Position numbers and translations under genes: made by a program
Shown here: positions 52,202-61,019 of the stretch, one piece after another
Numbering within the stretch: the first letter of the stretch is position 1
How the letters are laid out: the number at the start of each line of letters is the position of its first letter
DNA from: Rhizobiaceae bacterium
GTDB lineage: Bacteria; Pseudomonadota; Alphaproteobacteria; Rhizobiales; Rhizobiaceae
Direction of reading: 5' to 3'
DNA: 64,000 nt
Assembly (NCBI GenBank): GCA_019635755.1
Contig: JAHBYW010000008.1
Location: 62,001-126,000, forward strand
The notes under the pieces: model-generated
What the model was told of the DNA's origin: nothing
What the model saw: only the letters and a program-made list of their open reading frames with translations
Database searches by the model: none

Positions 52202-53320
52202 ATGCCGGCAAATCGGGTTGCAGTTATCTCTTCGACTCAAACTGAGTTGCGCGGAAACTGGAGCGGGGCGCAGCACATCGACCTGATCGCCGCAGTGGTC
52301 ACGGATGTCTTCAAGGGCACGGGGCTGACGCTCGACGACGTCGATTTCGTGTTCGATTCCGGCAGCGACGTGCTCGACGGCCGCTCGATCTCGAACTGCG
52401 GTTTCCTGGGCGCGATGGGTGCGCACCACAAGGAAGAATCCCGGATCGAGGAAGACGGGCTGTGGGCGGCGCTCTACGGCGTCACCAAGATCGCCTCCGG
52501 CGCCGCAAATGTGGGCCTGATCATCGCCTACTCCAAGCCGTCCGAATCCGACCCGAACGCCTTCTACAAGTCTCAGGTCGAACCGTTCTATCAGCGCCCG
52601 GTGGGCTTCGATCATCGCGCCGCGAGCGGCATCCAGGCGCAGCGTTACCTTGCCGACCACGGCGTGTCGGAGAAGCAGCTGGCGGGGTTGGTGTCGAACC
52701 GTTGGGCGTCCGCATCCGCCGGTCGCCGCGTCCCCCTCGACGCCGTTCCCGACGAACGCGAGGTGCTGGCGTCGCCGAGCGTCGCCCGTCCGCTAACCCA
52801 ACTGATGATGTCGCGTCCGACGGACGGCGCTGTGGCGATCCTGATCGCGTCCGAAGACATTGCGCGACGCACCGCCAAGACGCCCGTCTGGATCACCGGC
52901 ATGGGCATGTCCGGCGACAGGCACTCTTTCGCCACCCGCAAGGCGGGCACGCTTGAAGCGTGTGAGGCGGCGGCGACGTCGGCATTCAAGCAAGCCGGAT
53001 GGTCCAAGCCCACGCCGGCCGTCGCCGAGACCAGCGCGTCTTCGGCCGTGACCGAACTGATGGTGCTCGAAGCGATCGGACTCGCCAGGCCGGGCAAGGG
53101 GCTCGATCTGACCGGCGACGGCAAGATCGCGGTGAACAAGTCCGGCGGTTCGCTGCCGGCCGATCCCATCATGGCGACGGGCCTTGTGCGCCTCGCGGAA
53201 GCGTCGCGGCAACTGGTCTATCCCGCCGAGTACGGATTGAAGTCGCCGACTACGGCGATCGCGCACGGCGCGGGTGGTGTCGGCATGCAGACGCACTGCG
53301 TCTTCACTCTGGAGGTTTGA
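52202..53320 (+). CDS. Thiolase-fold protein without the nucleophilic cysteine (Ltp2/SCP2-thiolase-like), chain 1
   Basis: 372 residues of the SCP2-thiolase family. The fold is clear (RVAVISSTQTELRG start, GANVG-like IASGAANVGLIIAYSK at about 97-112, NKSGG at 312-316). Aligning the segment before IASG with the usual CASG shows EEDG at 83-86, so the cysteine is glutamate. The usual GHP near the C-terminus reads ADP (320-322), and the second cysteine position is also changed. It cannot act as a classical thiolase alone. It heads the + operon and pairs with chain 2, whose gene starts 5 bases after its stop. Confidence 0.88.
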   Translation: MPANRVAVISSTQTELRGNWSGAQHIDLIAAVVTDVFKGTGLTLDDVDFVFDSGSDVLDGRSISNCGFLGAMGAHHKEESRIEEDGLWAALYGVTKIASGAANVGLIIAYSKPSESDPNAFYKSQVEPFYQRPVGFDHRAASGIQAQRYLADHGVSEKQLAGLVSNRWASASAGRRVPLDAVPDEREVLASPSVARPLTQLMMSRPTDGAVAILIASEDIARRTAKTPVWITGMGMSGDRHSFATRKAGTLEACEAAATSAFKQAGWSKPTPAVAETSASSAVTELMVLEAIGLARPGKGLDLTGDGKIAVNKSGGSLPADPIMATGLVRLAEASRQLVYPAEYGLKSPTTAIAHGAGGVGMQTHCVFTLEV

Positions 53321-53325
53321 TCGTC

Positions 53326-54477
53326 ATGGGTCGTCATGTCGGTATTGTTGGCGTCGGTCAGACCAATCATTCGCGTCGCCGCACGGACGTCAGCCAGGCA
53401 GGGCTCGTGCGCGAGGCCGTGGATCGGGCTCTCGCGGATGCCAAGCTCACCATCGAGGACATCGACTCGGTCGTCGTGGCGACCGGGCCCGTGCTGTTCG
53501 CCGCCGTCAACCAGCCGGAGAAGTGGGTCGTCGACGCGATCGGCGCCTCGCTGAAGCCGGTCGTGCGCATCACATCCGGCGGCGGCACCGGACTGGCCGG
53601 CGCTCTTGCCGGCTACTACCAGGTCTCCAGCGGCTTCGCCGATCGGGTGCTTGTGGTGGCCTACGACAAGCTGTCGGAAGGTGCCCTGCAGTACTCGATC
53701 TCGACTCTGTACGATCCCTTCTGGGGCCGCGAGTTCGCCGTCGGCATCATGGGATTCTCGGCCGCCTACTGGCGCGCGCGAATGGATGTGCTCGGTCACA
53801 CCGAAGAAGCTGCGGCAATGGTTGCGGTCAAGAACCGCAAGAATTCCATGAACAATCCCTACGCTCACGTGAAGAAGGAGGTGACGGTCGAGGACGTCAT
53901 GAACTCCAAGCCGCTCGCCTGGCCGATCAAGACGCTGGACGTTCCGCCGATCTCGGACGGTGCCGCCGCGATCGTTCTGTCCACCGAAAAACTCGCCGCC
54001 AAGTCCACCGACCGCCCGGCCTGGATTCATGGAATGGGCTATTTCTGCGAGGCCGACAACGCGCCGGAGCGATCGCTTCTCGTATCCGAGCCGCTGGCCA
54101 TCGCTGCGCGCCGTGTCTATCGCGCCGCGGGCATCACCAATCCGCGGCGGCAGTTCGATGTGGTCGAGGTGCAGGAACCCTATACCTGCTTCGAGCTCAG
54201 CTATTATGAGAGCCTCGGCCTTTGCGCGCCGGGCGAAGCGGCCGAGCTGATCGAGTCCGGCGCAACGCAGATGACCGGCGACATTCCCGTCAATCCATCC
54301 GGCGGCTGTGCCGGAGCCAATCCGATCGGTGCGGCGGCGCTGATCAGGCTGATCGAGGCGGCTTCGCAGGTCATGGGCAAGGCCGGCGACATGCAGGTTC
54401 CCGGCGCAAAACTGGCGCTGGCCCAGGCCGGTGGCGGCTGGGCCAATCTTCGCGGCGTCGCCGTGGTCGGCGCCTGA
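53326..54477 (+). CDS. Thiolase-fold protein without the nucleophilic cysteine, chain 2
   Basis: 383 residues of the SCP2-thiolase/Ltp2-like family. It has HVGIVGVGQTNHSRR at the start, ASGxxDxV-type VSSGFADRVLVVAYDKLSEG at 100-119 and NPSGGCAGANPIGAA at 323-337. The position of the nucleophilic cysteine is glycine (GGTG at 86-89), the GHP histidine is asparagine (ANP, 331-333) and the C-terminal cysteine is lost (ALAQAGGG). Such cysteine-free members include the steroid aldolase Ltp2, which works with a DUF35 partner. GGAGG lies 10 bases before ATG 53326. Confidence 0.88.
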   Translation: MGRHVGIVGVGQTNHSRRRTDVSQAGLVREAVDRALADAKLTIEDIDSVVVATGPVLFAAVNQPEKWVVDAIGASLKPVVRITSGGGTGLAGALAGYYQVSSGFADRVLVVAYDKLSEGALQYSISTLYDPFWGREFAVGIMGFSAAYWRARMDVLGHTEEAAAMVAVKNRKNSMNNPYAHVKKEVTVEDVMNSKPLAWPIKTLDVPPISDGAAAIVLSTEKLAAKSTDRPAWIHGMGYFCEADNAPERSLLVSEPLAIAARRVYRAAGITNPRRQFDVVEVQEPYTCFELSYYESLGLCAPGEAAELIESGATQMTGDIPVNPSGGCAGANPIGAAALIRLIEAASQVMGKAGDMQVPGAKLALAQAGGGWANLRGVAVVGA

Positions 54478-54488
54478 GGGAGGAAGAG

Positions 54489-55436
54489 ATGCTTTCCATT
54501 CCGGACACCTACCCGATCGACCTGAAGCCGTTCCCGAGCGACCTGTCGATGCCATACACGCTGACCCCCGGGCGGGCGGCGGGAATCTTTCTCGCCGAGA
54601 TCGGCAACAAGCGCATCGTCGGCTCCAGGTTCCGGGACGGCGGCACGGTGGCTGTGCCGGCTCAGGACTTCTGCCCGAAGACCGGCGACAGCGAGTTCGA
54701 TCTCGTCGAAGCGCCTTCGACCGGCACGCTGAACGCCTTCACAGAGACCGAAGCGGGGATCATCGGACTGATCCGCATCGATGGGTCCGACTTCGATTTT
54801 CCCCATCAGATCGTCGACGCTGGCTATGACGATCTGACGGTCGGCGACCGGGTCGAGGCAGTATGGGGCGAAGGTGCCGGCGAAAGCATCCTCGGCATCA
54901 AAGGCTTCAAGCCATCGCCGAAGGCCCCGGTCGGGTCGATCAAGCCACTGGAGAACCCCGCCAAGCAGGTCGAGGTTGTCCCCTACAGGATGGACCTCCA
55001 CTACGAACATGCCTTCGGCCCGTATTACGGCAGGCTGTTCGACGAGATCAAGACCAACCGGCGCATCATGGGCGTGCGCACGTCGAACGGCGAGGGCGCG
55101 CTCCTGCCGCCCCGCGAACTGGATGACATCACCCACAAGAAGACCGGGACCTGGGTCGAGGTGAAGCAGACGGGCACCGTCCGAGCCTGCTCCGTCATCC
55201 ACCTGCAGTTCATCGGCCAGAAGCAGCCGCCGCCCTATATCTACGCCGAGATCATTCTCGATGGTGCGCTGACCCGCTTGATCCACAACATCTCCGGCAT
55301 CGACATGAGCCGCGCGAAGGAACTGGTGAAACCCGGTACGCGCGTGCGTGCTGTGTGGCGCGACGGCGAGCCGACGGGATCGCTGGCAGATATCTCGCAC
55401 TTCGAAGTGATCGGCGGCGAGGACGAGCGCAGCTGA
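54489..55436 (+). CDS. Tandem DUF35/OB-fold protein lacking zinc ligands
   Basis: 315 residues made of two successive DUF35 units, about 20-150 and 165-310. In unit 2, GRLFDEIKTNRRIMGVRTSNG, LLPPREL and the VEVKQTGTVRACSVIHLQF strand follow the DUF35 pattern, but the C-x-x-C pairs of the zinc ribbon are replaced (VRTSNG, ELDDITH). Unit 1 keeps one cysteine (QDFCPKTG). DUF35 proteins normally bind acyl-CoA and partner thiolases or aldolases. Coupling to both thiolase-like genes suggests a three-component complex. GGAGGAAG precedes ATG 54489. Confidence 0.82.
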   Translation: MLSIPDTYPIDLKPFPSDLSMPYTLTPGRAAGIFLAEIGNKRIVGSRFRDGGTVAVPAQDFCPKTGDSEFDLVEAPSTGTLNAFTETEAGIIGLIRIDGSDFDFPHQIVDAGYDDLTVGDRVEAVWGEGAGESILGIKGFKPSPKAPVGSIKPLENPAKQVEVVPYRMDLHYEHAFGPYYGRLFDEIKTNRRIMGVRTSNGEGALLPPRELDDITHKKTGTWVEVKQTGTVRACSVIHLQFIGQKQPPPYIYAEIILDGALTRLIHNISGIDMSRAKELVKPGTRVRAVWRDGEPTGSLADISHFEVIGGEDERS

Positions 55437-55468
55437 CGACAGGTCGACGGGGGGGAGGAGCCGCGATC

Positions 55469-56293
55469 GTGTTCGAAATCCATACGCTTCGGCTTGGCGA
55501 ACTGCTCATCCCGCATGCGGGAGGGCTGCTTCGCGATCCGATTCACGCGTGGCTGGTGACCGACGGCAAGGTTCGCATCCTTGTCGACAGCGGCATGCCG
55601 GACGCTGCTGAGGTGAAGGCGAGGCTGAAGATCGACGGGACAGGCGGCGGGCAAGAATCGCTGCGCTCGGCGCTGGCCGAGGTCGGCACGACGCCGGATG
55701 CGATTGACTTCGTGGTGCCGACGCATCTGCATTTCGACCACGCCTGGAACCTCGACCTGTTTCCCAACGCCTGCGTCGTCATCCAGCGCGACGAGGTCTT
55801 CCATGCCATCGACCCTGCCCCGACGCAGCGGATCTACTACTTCAAGGAAACAGTGATCGCCTTTCTCCAGCGCAAGCGGCCATCGCAGTTCAGGCTTGTC
55901 GATGGCGATGTCGATCTGACCGACGGCATCAGCCTGATAAGGGCTCCGGGACATACGCCCGGCATGCAGGTCGTCGTTGTCACCACCGCGAAGGGCAAGG
56001 CGGCGCTGGTCTCCGATCTTGGCGACCACTACCGCTCGTGGTTCCCCGCGGACCCGCGCGCCACGCATACGCCGATGCGCTTCCTTGCCGACGGCTTCCT
56101 GCCGGGCGCGATCCGAAGCGAGAGCGAGCGGACCTACGTCGAGAGCATGGCCAGGGTGAAGGCGGCCTCCGACATCGTCGTGCCCGCACACGATTTCCGG
56201 ATACCGAGGCACATGCCGCGCGACTGGTTCTCCGGCCCGTCCTCGATCGATGACGACCTGACGCACATGTCTCCACCGAAGGCCGCCGGGTAG
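55469..56293 (+). CDS. MBL-fold metallo-hydrolase
   Basis: A 274-residue metallo-beta-lactamase-fold hydrolase. The zinc motif is THLHFDHAWN (H-x-H-x-D-H), with GHTPGMQ and VSDLGDHY supplying further ligands and PAHD near the C-terminus. It resembles lactonase and glyoxalase II-like branches. GTG 55469 follows GGGGGAGGAG. In this operon it may hydrolyse a lactone or a CoA thioester intermediate. Confidence 0.88.
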   Translation: MFEIHTLRLGELLIPHAGGLLRDPIHAWLVTDGKVRILVDSGMPDAAEVKARLKIDGTGGGQESLRSALAEVGTTPDAIDFVVPTHLHFDHAWNLDLFPNACVVIQRDEVFHAIDPAPTQRIYYFKETVIAFLQRKRPSQFRLVDGDVDLTDGISLIRAPGHTPGMQVVVVTTAKGKAALVSDLGDHYRSWFPADPRATHTPMRFLADGFLPGAIRSESERTYVESMARVKAASDIVVPAHDFRIPRHMPRDWFSGPSSIDDDLTHMSPPKAAG

Positions 56294-56297
56294 CGTC

Positions 56298-57839
56298 GTG
56301 GCAAACCTCGCTGATCATCTCTTCCGGCAGGCCCGCGAACGGGGTGTGAAGCGCGCGCTTGTCTTCGAGGGCGAGGAATACACATTCGGCGAGATCGCCG
56401 ACCGCGTGAGGCGCATCGCCGGCGGTCTTTCCGCGGCCGGTGTCGCGGTCGGAAGCCGCGTCGGCCTGATGATGCATTCGCGGCCCGAATTCATCTTCTT
56501 CCAGCAGGCGATCTTCGCGCTGGGCGCCGTGGTTTCGCCTCTCAATATCTTCTACCGACGCGGCGAACTCGCGCATGCGGTGTCGAGCTGCGACCTGCAG
56601 TTCCTGATCATCGCTGAAGAGTTTGTCGACCGGTTGCCTGCAGCCGGTACGCCCGGCATGGAGACGCTGAAGCGCGTTTTCGTTCTCGGCGCGGGCGCTC
56701 CATACGCCGACGATCGCCTGGTGTCCGCCGAGGATCTGCAGTCGACCGGAGTGCCGATCGATGCGTCGGTCCAGATTCCGGACTCCTCCGTCGGCATGAT
56801 GCTGAACACCAGCGCCACGACCGGCAAGGCGAAGGGCGTCATGCTGTCGCTCACCAACATCGGCTTCAACTACGACACGACGCCAGAATGGCTGGGACTG
56901 GACGAGAAGACGGTGACGCTCTGCGCGCTGCCGCTCTACAACACGTTCGGCCTCAATCAGTGCATCAACGCGCTCATGGTCACGGGCGGATCGATGGTGC
57001 TGATGCAGCGCTTCGATCCCGAGCAGTGCATCCGGCTGATCGAGCAATACCGCTGCACATTCTTTCCGGGTGTGCCGACGATGCTCCAGAAGCTGTTCGA
57101 CCATCCCGAAGCACGCAACCACGATCTCAGCTCCATCGCGCGGATCATGACGGGCGCCGCGCCAGTGCCGGCGGCGCTGCTCGAGCGCATCTACGCTTTC
57201 ATGGGCCGCGACACGGTGGTGATGACCGGCTACGGCCTCACCGAAGGCACTGCAATCGCCACGCTCGAGCACATCGAGCTTGACGACCAAGGCAAGGTGA
57301 AGCGGCCGAAATCGATCGGCCGGATCCTGCCTGGCGTCCAACTGAGGATGATCAAGGAAGACGGCAGCGACGCCGCGCCCGGAGAAGTCGGTGAGATCTG
57401 CCTGCGTGGCGCGAACGTCATGCTCGGCTACTACAAAATGCCGGACGACACGGCGGCGGCGCTCGCCGGCGGTTGGCTCCATACCGGCGACCTCGGCATG
57501 TTCGATGCCGACGGCCACGGATACATCGTCGACCGCAAGAAGGATGTCATCATCCGCGGTGGGCAGAACATCTATCCGGCCGACATCGAGGAAGTCATCT
57601 ACCATGTGCCCGGCGTCAGCGAGGTCGCAGTCATCGGTGCGCCCGACGATGCTCTGGGCGAGGTTCCGGTCGCCTATGTGGCGGTGAAAGCCGGCGCTAC
57701 CGTTTCCGCCGAAACGCTGATCGCCCGATGCAAGCAAGAGTTGGCCTATTTCAAGGTGCCTGCGGCAATTCACTTTCTCCCGGAATTGCCGAAGGGACCG
57801 ACCGGAAAGATCCTCAGGCGCGGGCTGCGATCGCAATGA
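56298..57839 (+). CDS. AMP-binding acyl-CoA synthetase with a variant P-loop
   Basis: A 513-residue ANL ligase starting at GTG 56298, 4 bases after the MBL stop. The C-terminal half is normal (TGYGLTEGTAIA, GWLHTGDLGMFD, DRKKDVIIRGGQNIYP, PTGKILRR with the catalytic lysine). The P-loop reads TSATTGKAKG (171-180) instead of TSGTTGxPKG, with alanine at two usually fixed places. It probably activates the carboxylic acid that enters the pathway, or a later free acid. Confidence 0.9.
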   Translation: MANLADHLFRQARERGVKRALVFEGEEYTFGEIADRVRRIAGGLSAAGVAVGSRVGLMMHSRPEFIFFQQAIFALGAVVSPLNIFYRRGELAHAVSSCDLQFLIIAEEFVDRLPAAGTPGMETLKRVFVLGAGAPYADDRLVSAEDLQSTGVPIDASVQIPDSSVGMMLNTSATTGKAKGVMLSLTNIGFNYDTTPEWLGLDEKTVTLCALPLYNTFGLNQCINALMVTGGSMVLMQRFDPEQCIRLIEQYRCTFFPGVPTMLQKLFDHPEARNHDLSSIARIMTGAAPVPAALLERIYAFMGRDTVVMTGYGLTEGTAIATLEHIELDDQGKVKRPKSIGRILPGVQLRMIKEDGSDAAPGEVGEICLRGANVMLGYYKMPDDTAAALAGGWLHTGDLGMFDADGHGYIVDRKKDVIIRGGQNIYPADIEEVIYHVPGVSEVAVIGAPDDALGEVPVAYVAVKAGATVSAETLIARCKQELAYFKVPAAIHFLPELPKGPTGKILRRGLRSQ

Positions 57840-57893
57840 TCCCAACCCCCTGCGCGATCTTTCCGGTCCCATCCATCGCAAGGAGCGAAACCC

Positions 57894-58679
57894 GTGGCGT
57901 TTGAAACCATCCTCTATGACGTCGCCGATGGCGTCGCGACGGTCACCTTCAACCGTCCGGAGGCCATGAACGCCACGAACGACCAGTTCTATCGGGAAAT
58001 GCAGGGCCTCATCCGCGACATCGCGGCCGATGACGGGGTCGGAGCGGTCATCATTACCGGCGCGGGGCGTGCCTTCTGCGCCGGCGCGGACGTCAAGTCG
58101 ATGAACCCCGACATGCCGCTGCTCGCACGCCGCGCGCGTCACCGCTGGATCCTCGCCGACATCCTGAGGCCGCTGGTGAATCTGGAAAAGCCGGTCATCG
58201 CCGCAGTGAACGGACATGCAGTCGGCGCCGGTTTCAACATCGCGCTCGCAGCAGACATTCTGATCGCCAGCGAGACCGCGATCTTCAGCCAGATCTTCAC
58301 GAAGATGGGCCTGGTCCCGGACCTCGGCGGCCTGCACCTGCTCACGCGCGTTGTCGGGCTCAACAAGGCGAAGGAGCTTTGCTTCACGGCAAAGAAGATC
58401 AACGCGCAGGAAGCGCTTTCGCTCGGCATCGCCAACCACGTGGTTGCCGCCGACAGGCTGATGGACGAGGCGCGCAAGCTGGCCGGTGAGATCGCCGCCG
58501 GCCCGCCGACCGCGCTGGCCATGATCAAGACGCTGCTCAACAAGTCGTCCAATGCGACGCTGGATCAGATGCTCGAATACGAGAGCTACGCCCAGACGCT
58601 TGCCTATACGACGCCCGAGCACAAGGAAGGCGTCGCCGCCTTCCGCGAGAAACGCGCGCCCAACTTCAGGAAGGCCTGA
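57894..58679 (+). CDS. Enoyl-CoA hydratase/isomerase family protein
   Basis: A 261-residue crotonase-fold protein. It has VTFNRPEAMNATNDQFYREM at the start, AGRAFCAGADVKSMN and NGHAVGAGFNIALAADILIA for the oxyanion hole, and IFSQIFTKMGLVPDLGG in the usual catalytic-loop position, where the common glutamates are not both present. GTG 57894 follows AAGGAG with 8-base spacing. It acts on an acyl-CoA produced by the dehydrogenases encoded next. Confidence 0.92.
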   Translation: MAFETILYDVADGVATVTFNRPEAMNATNDQFYREMQGLIRDIAADDGVGAVIITGAGRAFCAGADVKSMNPDMPLLARRARHRWILADILRPLVNLEKPVIAAVNGHAVGAGFNIALAADILIASETAIFSQIFTKMGLVPDLGGLHLLTRVVGLNKAKELCFTAKKINAQEALSLGIANHVVAADRLMDEARKLAGEIAAGPPTALAMIKTLLNKSSNATLDQMLEYESYAQTLAYTTPEHKEGVAAFREKRAPNFRKA

Positions 58680-58681
58680 CA

Positions 58682-59872
58682 ATGGACTTCACCTACAGCG
58701 CCGAGGATCTGGCGTTCCGCGACGAGCTTCGGACGTGGCTCGCGGCCAACCTGCCGGCTGGCTGGGGTGAAACGGTCTTCGAGCCCGAGGACGAGGACGA
58801 GAACGCCATGTTCCGCCTCGATTGGGAGCGCAAGCTCCACAAGGGTGGCTGGAACGGGATCGCGTGGCCGCAGAAGTATGGCGGCCGCGGCGCGAGCCTC
58901 GTCGAACAGGCGATCTTCGCGGAGGAGATGGCGCGGGCACGCGCGCCGGAAGGCCTCAACATCATCGGCCGCAACCTCGTCGCGACGACGCTCCTGCATC
59001 ACGGTTCGGAGGAACAGAGGCAGCGCTACCTGCCGAAGATCATTTCCGGCGAGGAAGTGTGGTGCCAGGGCTTCTCCGAACCGAACGCCGGTTCCGACCT
59101 CGCCTCGGTGCGCTGCCGCGCGATTCGCGAGGGAGACCATTTCGTCGTGAACGGCCAGAAGATCTGGACGAGCTTCGCCCAGTATGCCCAGTGGTGCATC
59201 CTGCTGGCGCGGACCGACTCCACCCTGCCCAAGCACCAGGGCATCTCGTTCCTTCTGGTCGACATGTCGACGCCCGGCGTCTCGATCCGCCCGCTAAGGC
59301 AGATATCGGGCGAGAGCGAGTTCAACGAAACCTTCTTCGACAACGTGAAGGTGCCCGTCGCCAACCTCGTTGGCGACCTGAACGGCGGCTGGAAGATCGC
59401 CATGACGACGCTCACCTACGAGCGGGGCCCCGAAGATGCGCTCGGCCGTCAGATCCGCTTCAAGCAGGAGTTGGACACGCTGATCGATACCGCAGCGACG
59501 CTGAAGCGCGGCGCGTCGCCGGCGATCGACGACCCGACAGTGCGCCAGAAACTCGCCAAGGCCGTGGTCGAAGTTGAGATCATGCGGCTTAACTGCCTGC
59601 GCGCCTTCTCCAAGGCTCTGAAGGGCAAGCCCCGCGGACCGGAAGCGTCGATGAACAAGCTCTACTGGAGCCATGTGACGCAGAACATGTACGAGGCCGC
59701 CCTGGAGACGCTGGGACCGCTGGCGCCGCTCGACGGCGGCGATCCGCTGTCGCCGGCCGATGGACGATTCCAGCTCAGCTTCCTCCGGTCCAAGGCCTTC
59801 ACGATTTATTCCGGATCGTCCGAGATCCAGCGCAACATCATCGCCGAGCGCCTGCTCGGCATGCCGAAGTAG
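58682..59872 (+). CDS. Acyl-CoA dehydrogenase, chain 1
   Basis: A 396-residue flavoprotein dehydrogenase. N-terminal FRDELRTWLAANLPAGW, middle GFSEPNAGSDLASVRCRA (substrate/FAD region) and C-terminal SKAFTIYSGSSEIQRNIIAERLLG are typical of the FadE17/FadE28-like branch. It starts 2 bases after the hydratase stop. The second, different acyl-CoA dehydrogenase follows 7 bases later, an arrangement characteristic of heteromeric enzymes in sterol and cyclic-acid degradation. Confidence 0.92.
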   Translation: MDFTYSAEDLAFRDELRTWLAANLPAGWGETVFEPEDEDENAMFRLDWERKLHKGGWNGIAWPQKYGGRGASLVEQAIFAEEMARARAPEGLNIIGRNLVATTLLHHGSEEQRQRYLPKIISGEEVWCQGFSEPNAGSDLASVRCRAIREGDHFVVNGQKIWTSFAQYAQWCILLARTDSTLPKHQGISFLLVDMSTPGVSIRPLRQISGESEFNETFFDNVKVPVANLVGDLNGGWKIAMTTLTYERGPEDALGRQIRFKQELDTLIDTAATLKRGASPAIDDPTVRQKLAKAVVEVEIMRLNCLRAFSKALKGKPRGPEASMNKLYWSHVTQNMYEAALETLGPLAPLDGGDPLSPADGRFQLSFLRSKAFTIYSGSSEIQRNIIAERLLGMPK

Positions 59873-59879
59873 GCCTCCG

Positions 59880-61019
59880 ATGGACTTCGACTTCAGCGAC
59901 GAACAGTACATGTTCCAGCAGGCCACGCGTGGCCTGCTTGACAAGAGCTATGGCCTCGACCGCGTGCGCGCGCTGCTGGAGGGCGATGGCCTTGACCGGG
60001 AGCTCTGGACGAGCCTGACCGAAAGCGGCGCGTTTGCCATGTTGGTTCCCGAGGAACATGGCGGCATGGGGCTGAGCTTCGTCGACCTTTCGCTTGTTCT
60101 GGAGGAGTACGGCCGTTCGCTTGTGCCCGCTCCCGTTGCTGAGACGATCGCCGCGACCGACGTCATCGTCCGCCACGGCACGGCGGAGCAGGAGGAGAGG
60201 TTGCTTCCGCCGATCGCCGAAGGCAGGCTGAAGATCGTCCCCGCCGTGGCGGAAGCCGAGGCCGGATACGATCCGGAGGATATCGGTGTGACGGCGGTTC
60301 CTTCCGGCAACGGCTGGAAGGTCAGCGGGCGCAAGGTCCTGGTCCCGCACGCGGCGACCGCGGATCTGATCCTGCTCGCGATTCGTTTCGGCGAAGAAGG
60401 TTCGCTCGGCCTGGCGCTGATCGAACCCGATCGCGCCGGCATATCGCTGCGCGAACACGCGACGCTCGACCCTTCGAGCCGGTTCCATCAGCTCGATCTC
60501 GATGGCGTGACGATCGTGCGCGACGATATCGTCGGCGGCGAGCCCAGCGCCGCATCGGTGACGCGCCTGCTCGACGCGTGCGGCGTGGTCGCGGCGACGA
60601 TGATGACCGGCATCTCGGGCAAGGTGCTTGACCAAGCGGTGGGCTACGCGAAGCAGCGCACGCAATTCGACAAGCCGATCGGCTCGTTCCAGGCGATCAA
60701 GCATCGCTGCGCCGACATGGCGGTCGCGATCGACGCCAGCCGCTCCGCCGCCTATTACGCCGCCTGGGCGCTCGCCGAGGACGCACCCGATCGGAGGCGC
60801 GCGGTTTCCATGGCGAAATCCTATTGCGGCGATACCTCGCGCTTTGTCTGCAACGAAGGCATCCAGCTGCACGGCGGCATCGGCTTCACCTGGGAGCTCG
60901 GACTGCATTTCTACCTGCGCCGGGCAAAGGTGCTCGAGTATTCATATGGGGACGCGGCCTATCATCGTGAGCGTCTGCTGGCGGACACGATCCAGCAGAT
61001 CGGGGCGGGACGAGGCTGA
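59880..61019 (+). CDS. Acyl-CoA dehydrogenase, chain 2
   Basis: A 379-residue dehydrogenase more divergent than chain 1. It has FDFSDEQYMFQQATRGLL at the start, RTQFDKPIGSFQAIKHRCADM and QLHGGIGFTWELGLHFYLRR near the C-terminus. The middle FAD-contact region is weakly conserved (VPAVAEAEAGYDPEDIG). It could be the non-catalytic or FAD-sharing subunit of an alpha2beta2 enzyme with chain 1. Its stop overlaps the alcohol dehydrogenase start (TGATG). Confidence 0.9.
   Translation: MDFDFSDEQYMFQQATRGLLDKSYGLDRVRALLEGDGLDRELWTSLTESGAFAMLVPEEHGGMGLSFVDLSLVLEEYGRSLVPAPVAETIAATDVIVRHGTAEQEERLLPPIAEGRLKIVPAVAEAEAGYDPEDIGVTAVPSGNGWKVSGRKVLVPHAATADLILLAIRFGEEGSLGLALIEPDRAGISLREHATLDPSSRFHQLDLDGVTIVRDDIVGGEPSAASVTRLLDACGVVAATMMTGISGKVLDQAVGYAKQRTQFDKPIGSFQAIKHRCADMAVAIDASRSAAYYAAWALAEDAPDRRRAVSMAKSYCGDTSRFVCNEGIQLHGGIGFTWELGLHFYLRRAKVLEYSYGDAAYHRERLLADTIQQIGAGRG

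Noticed and set aside
52202-54477. Calling the two thiolase-fold genes acetyl-CoA acetyltransferases
   Set aside because: Both lack the nucleophilic cysteine and the usual GHP histidine, so a classical thiolase name would be misleading.
55980-58682. 900-codon open frame on the minus strand
   Set aside because: It is antisense to the well-supported MBL hydrolase, ligase and hydratase genes. The product is low-complexity and rich in D, R, H and Q, typical of GC-rich shadow frames.
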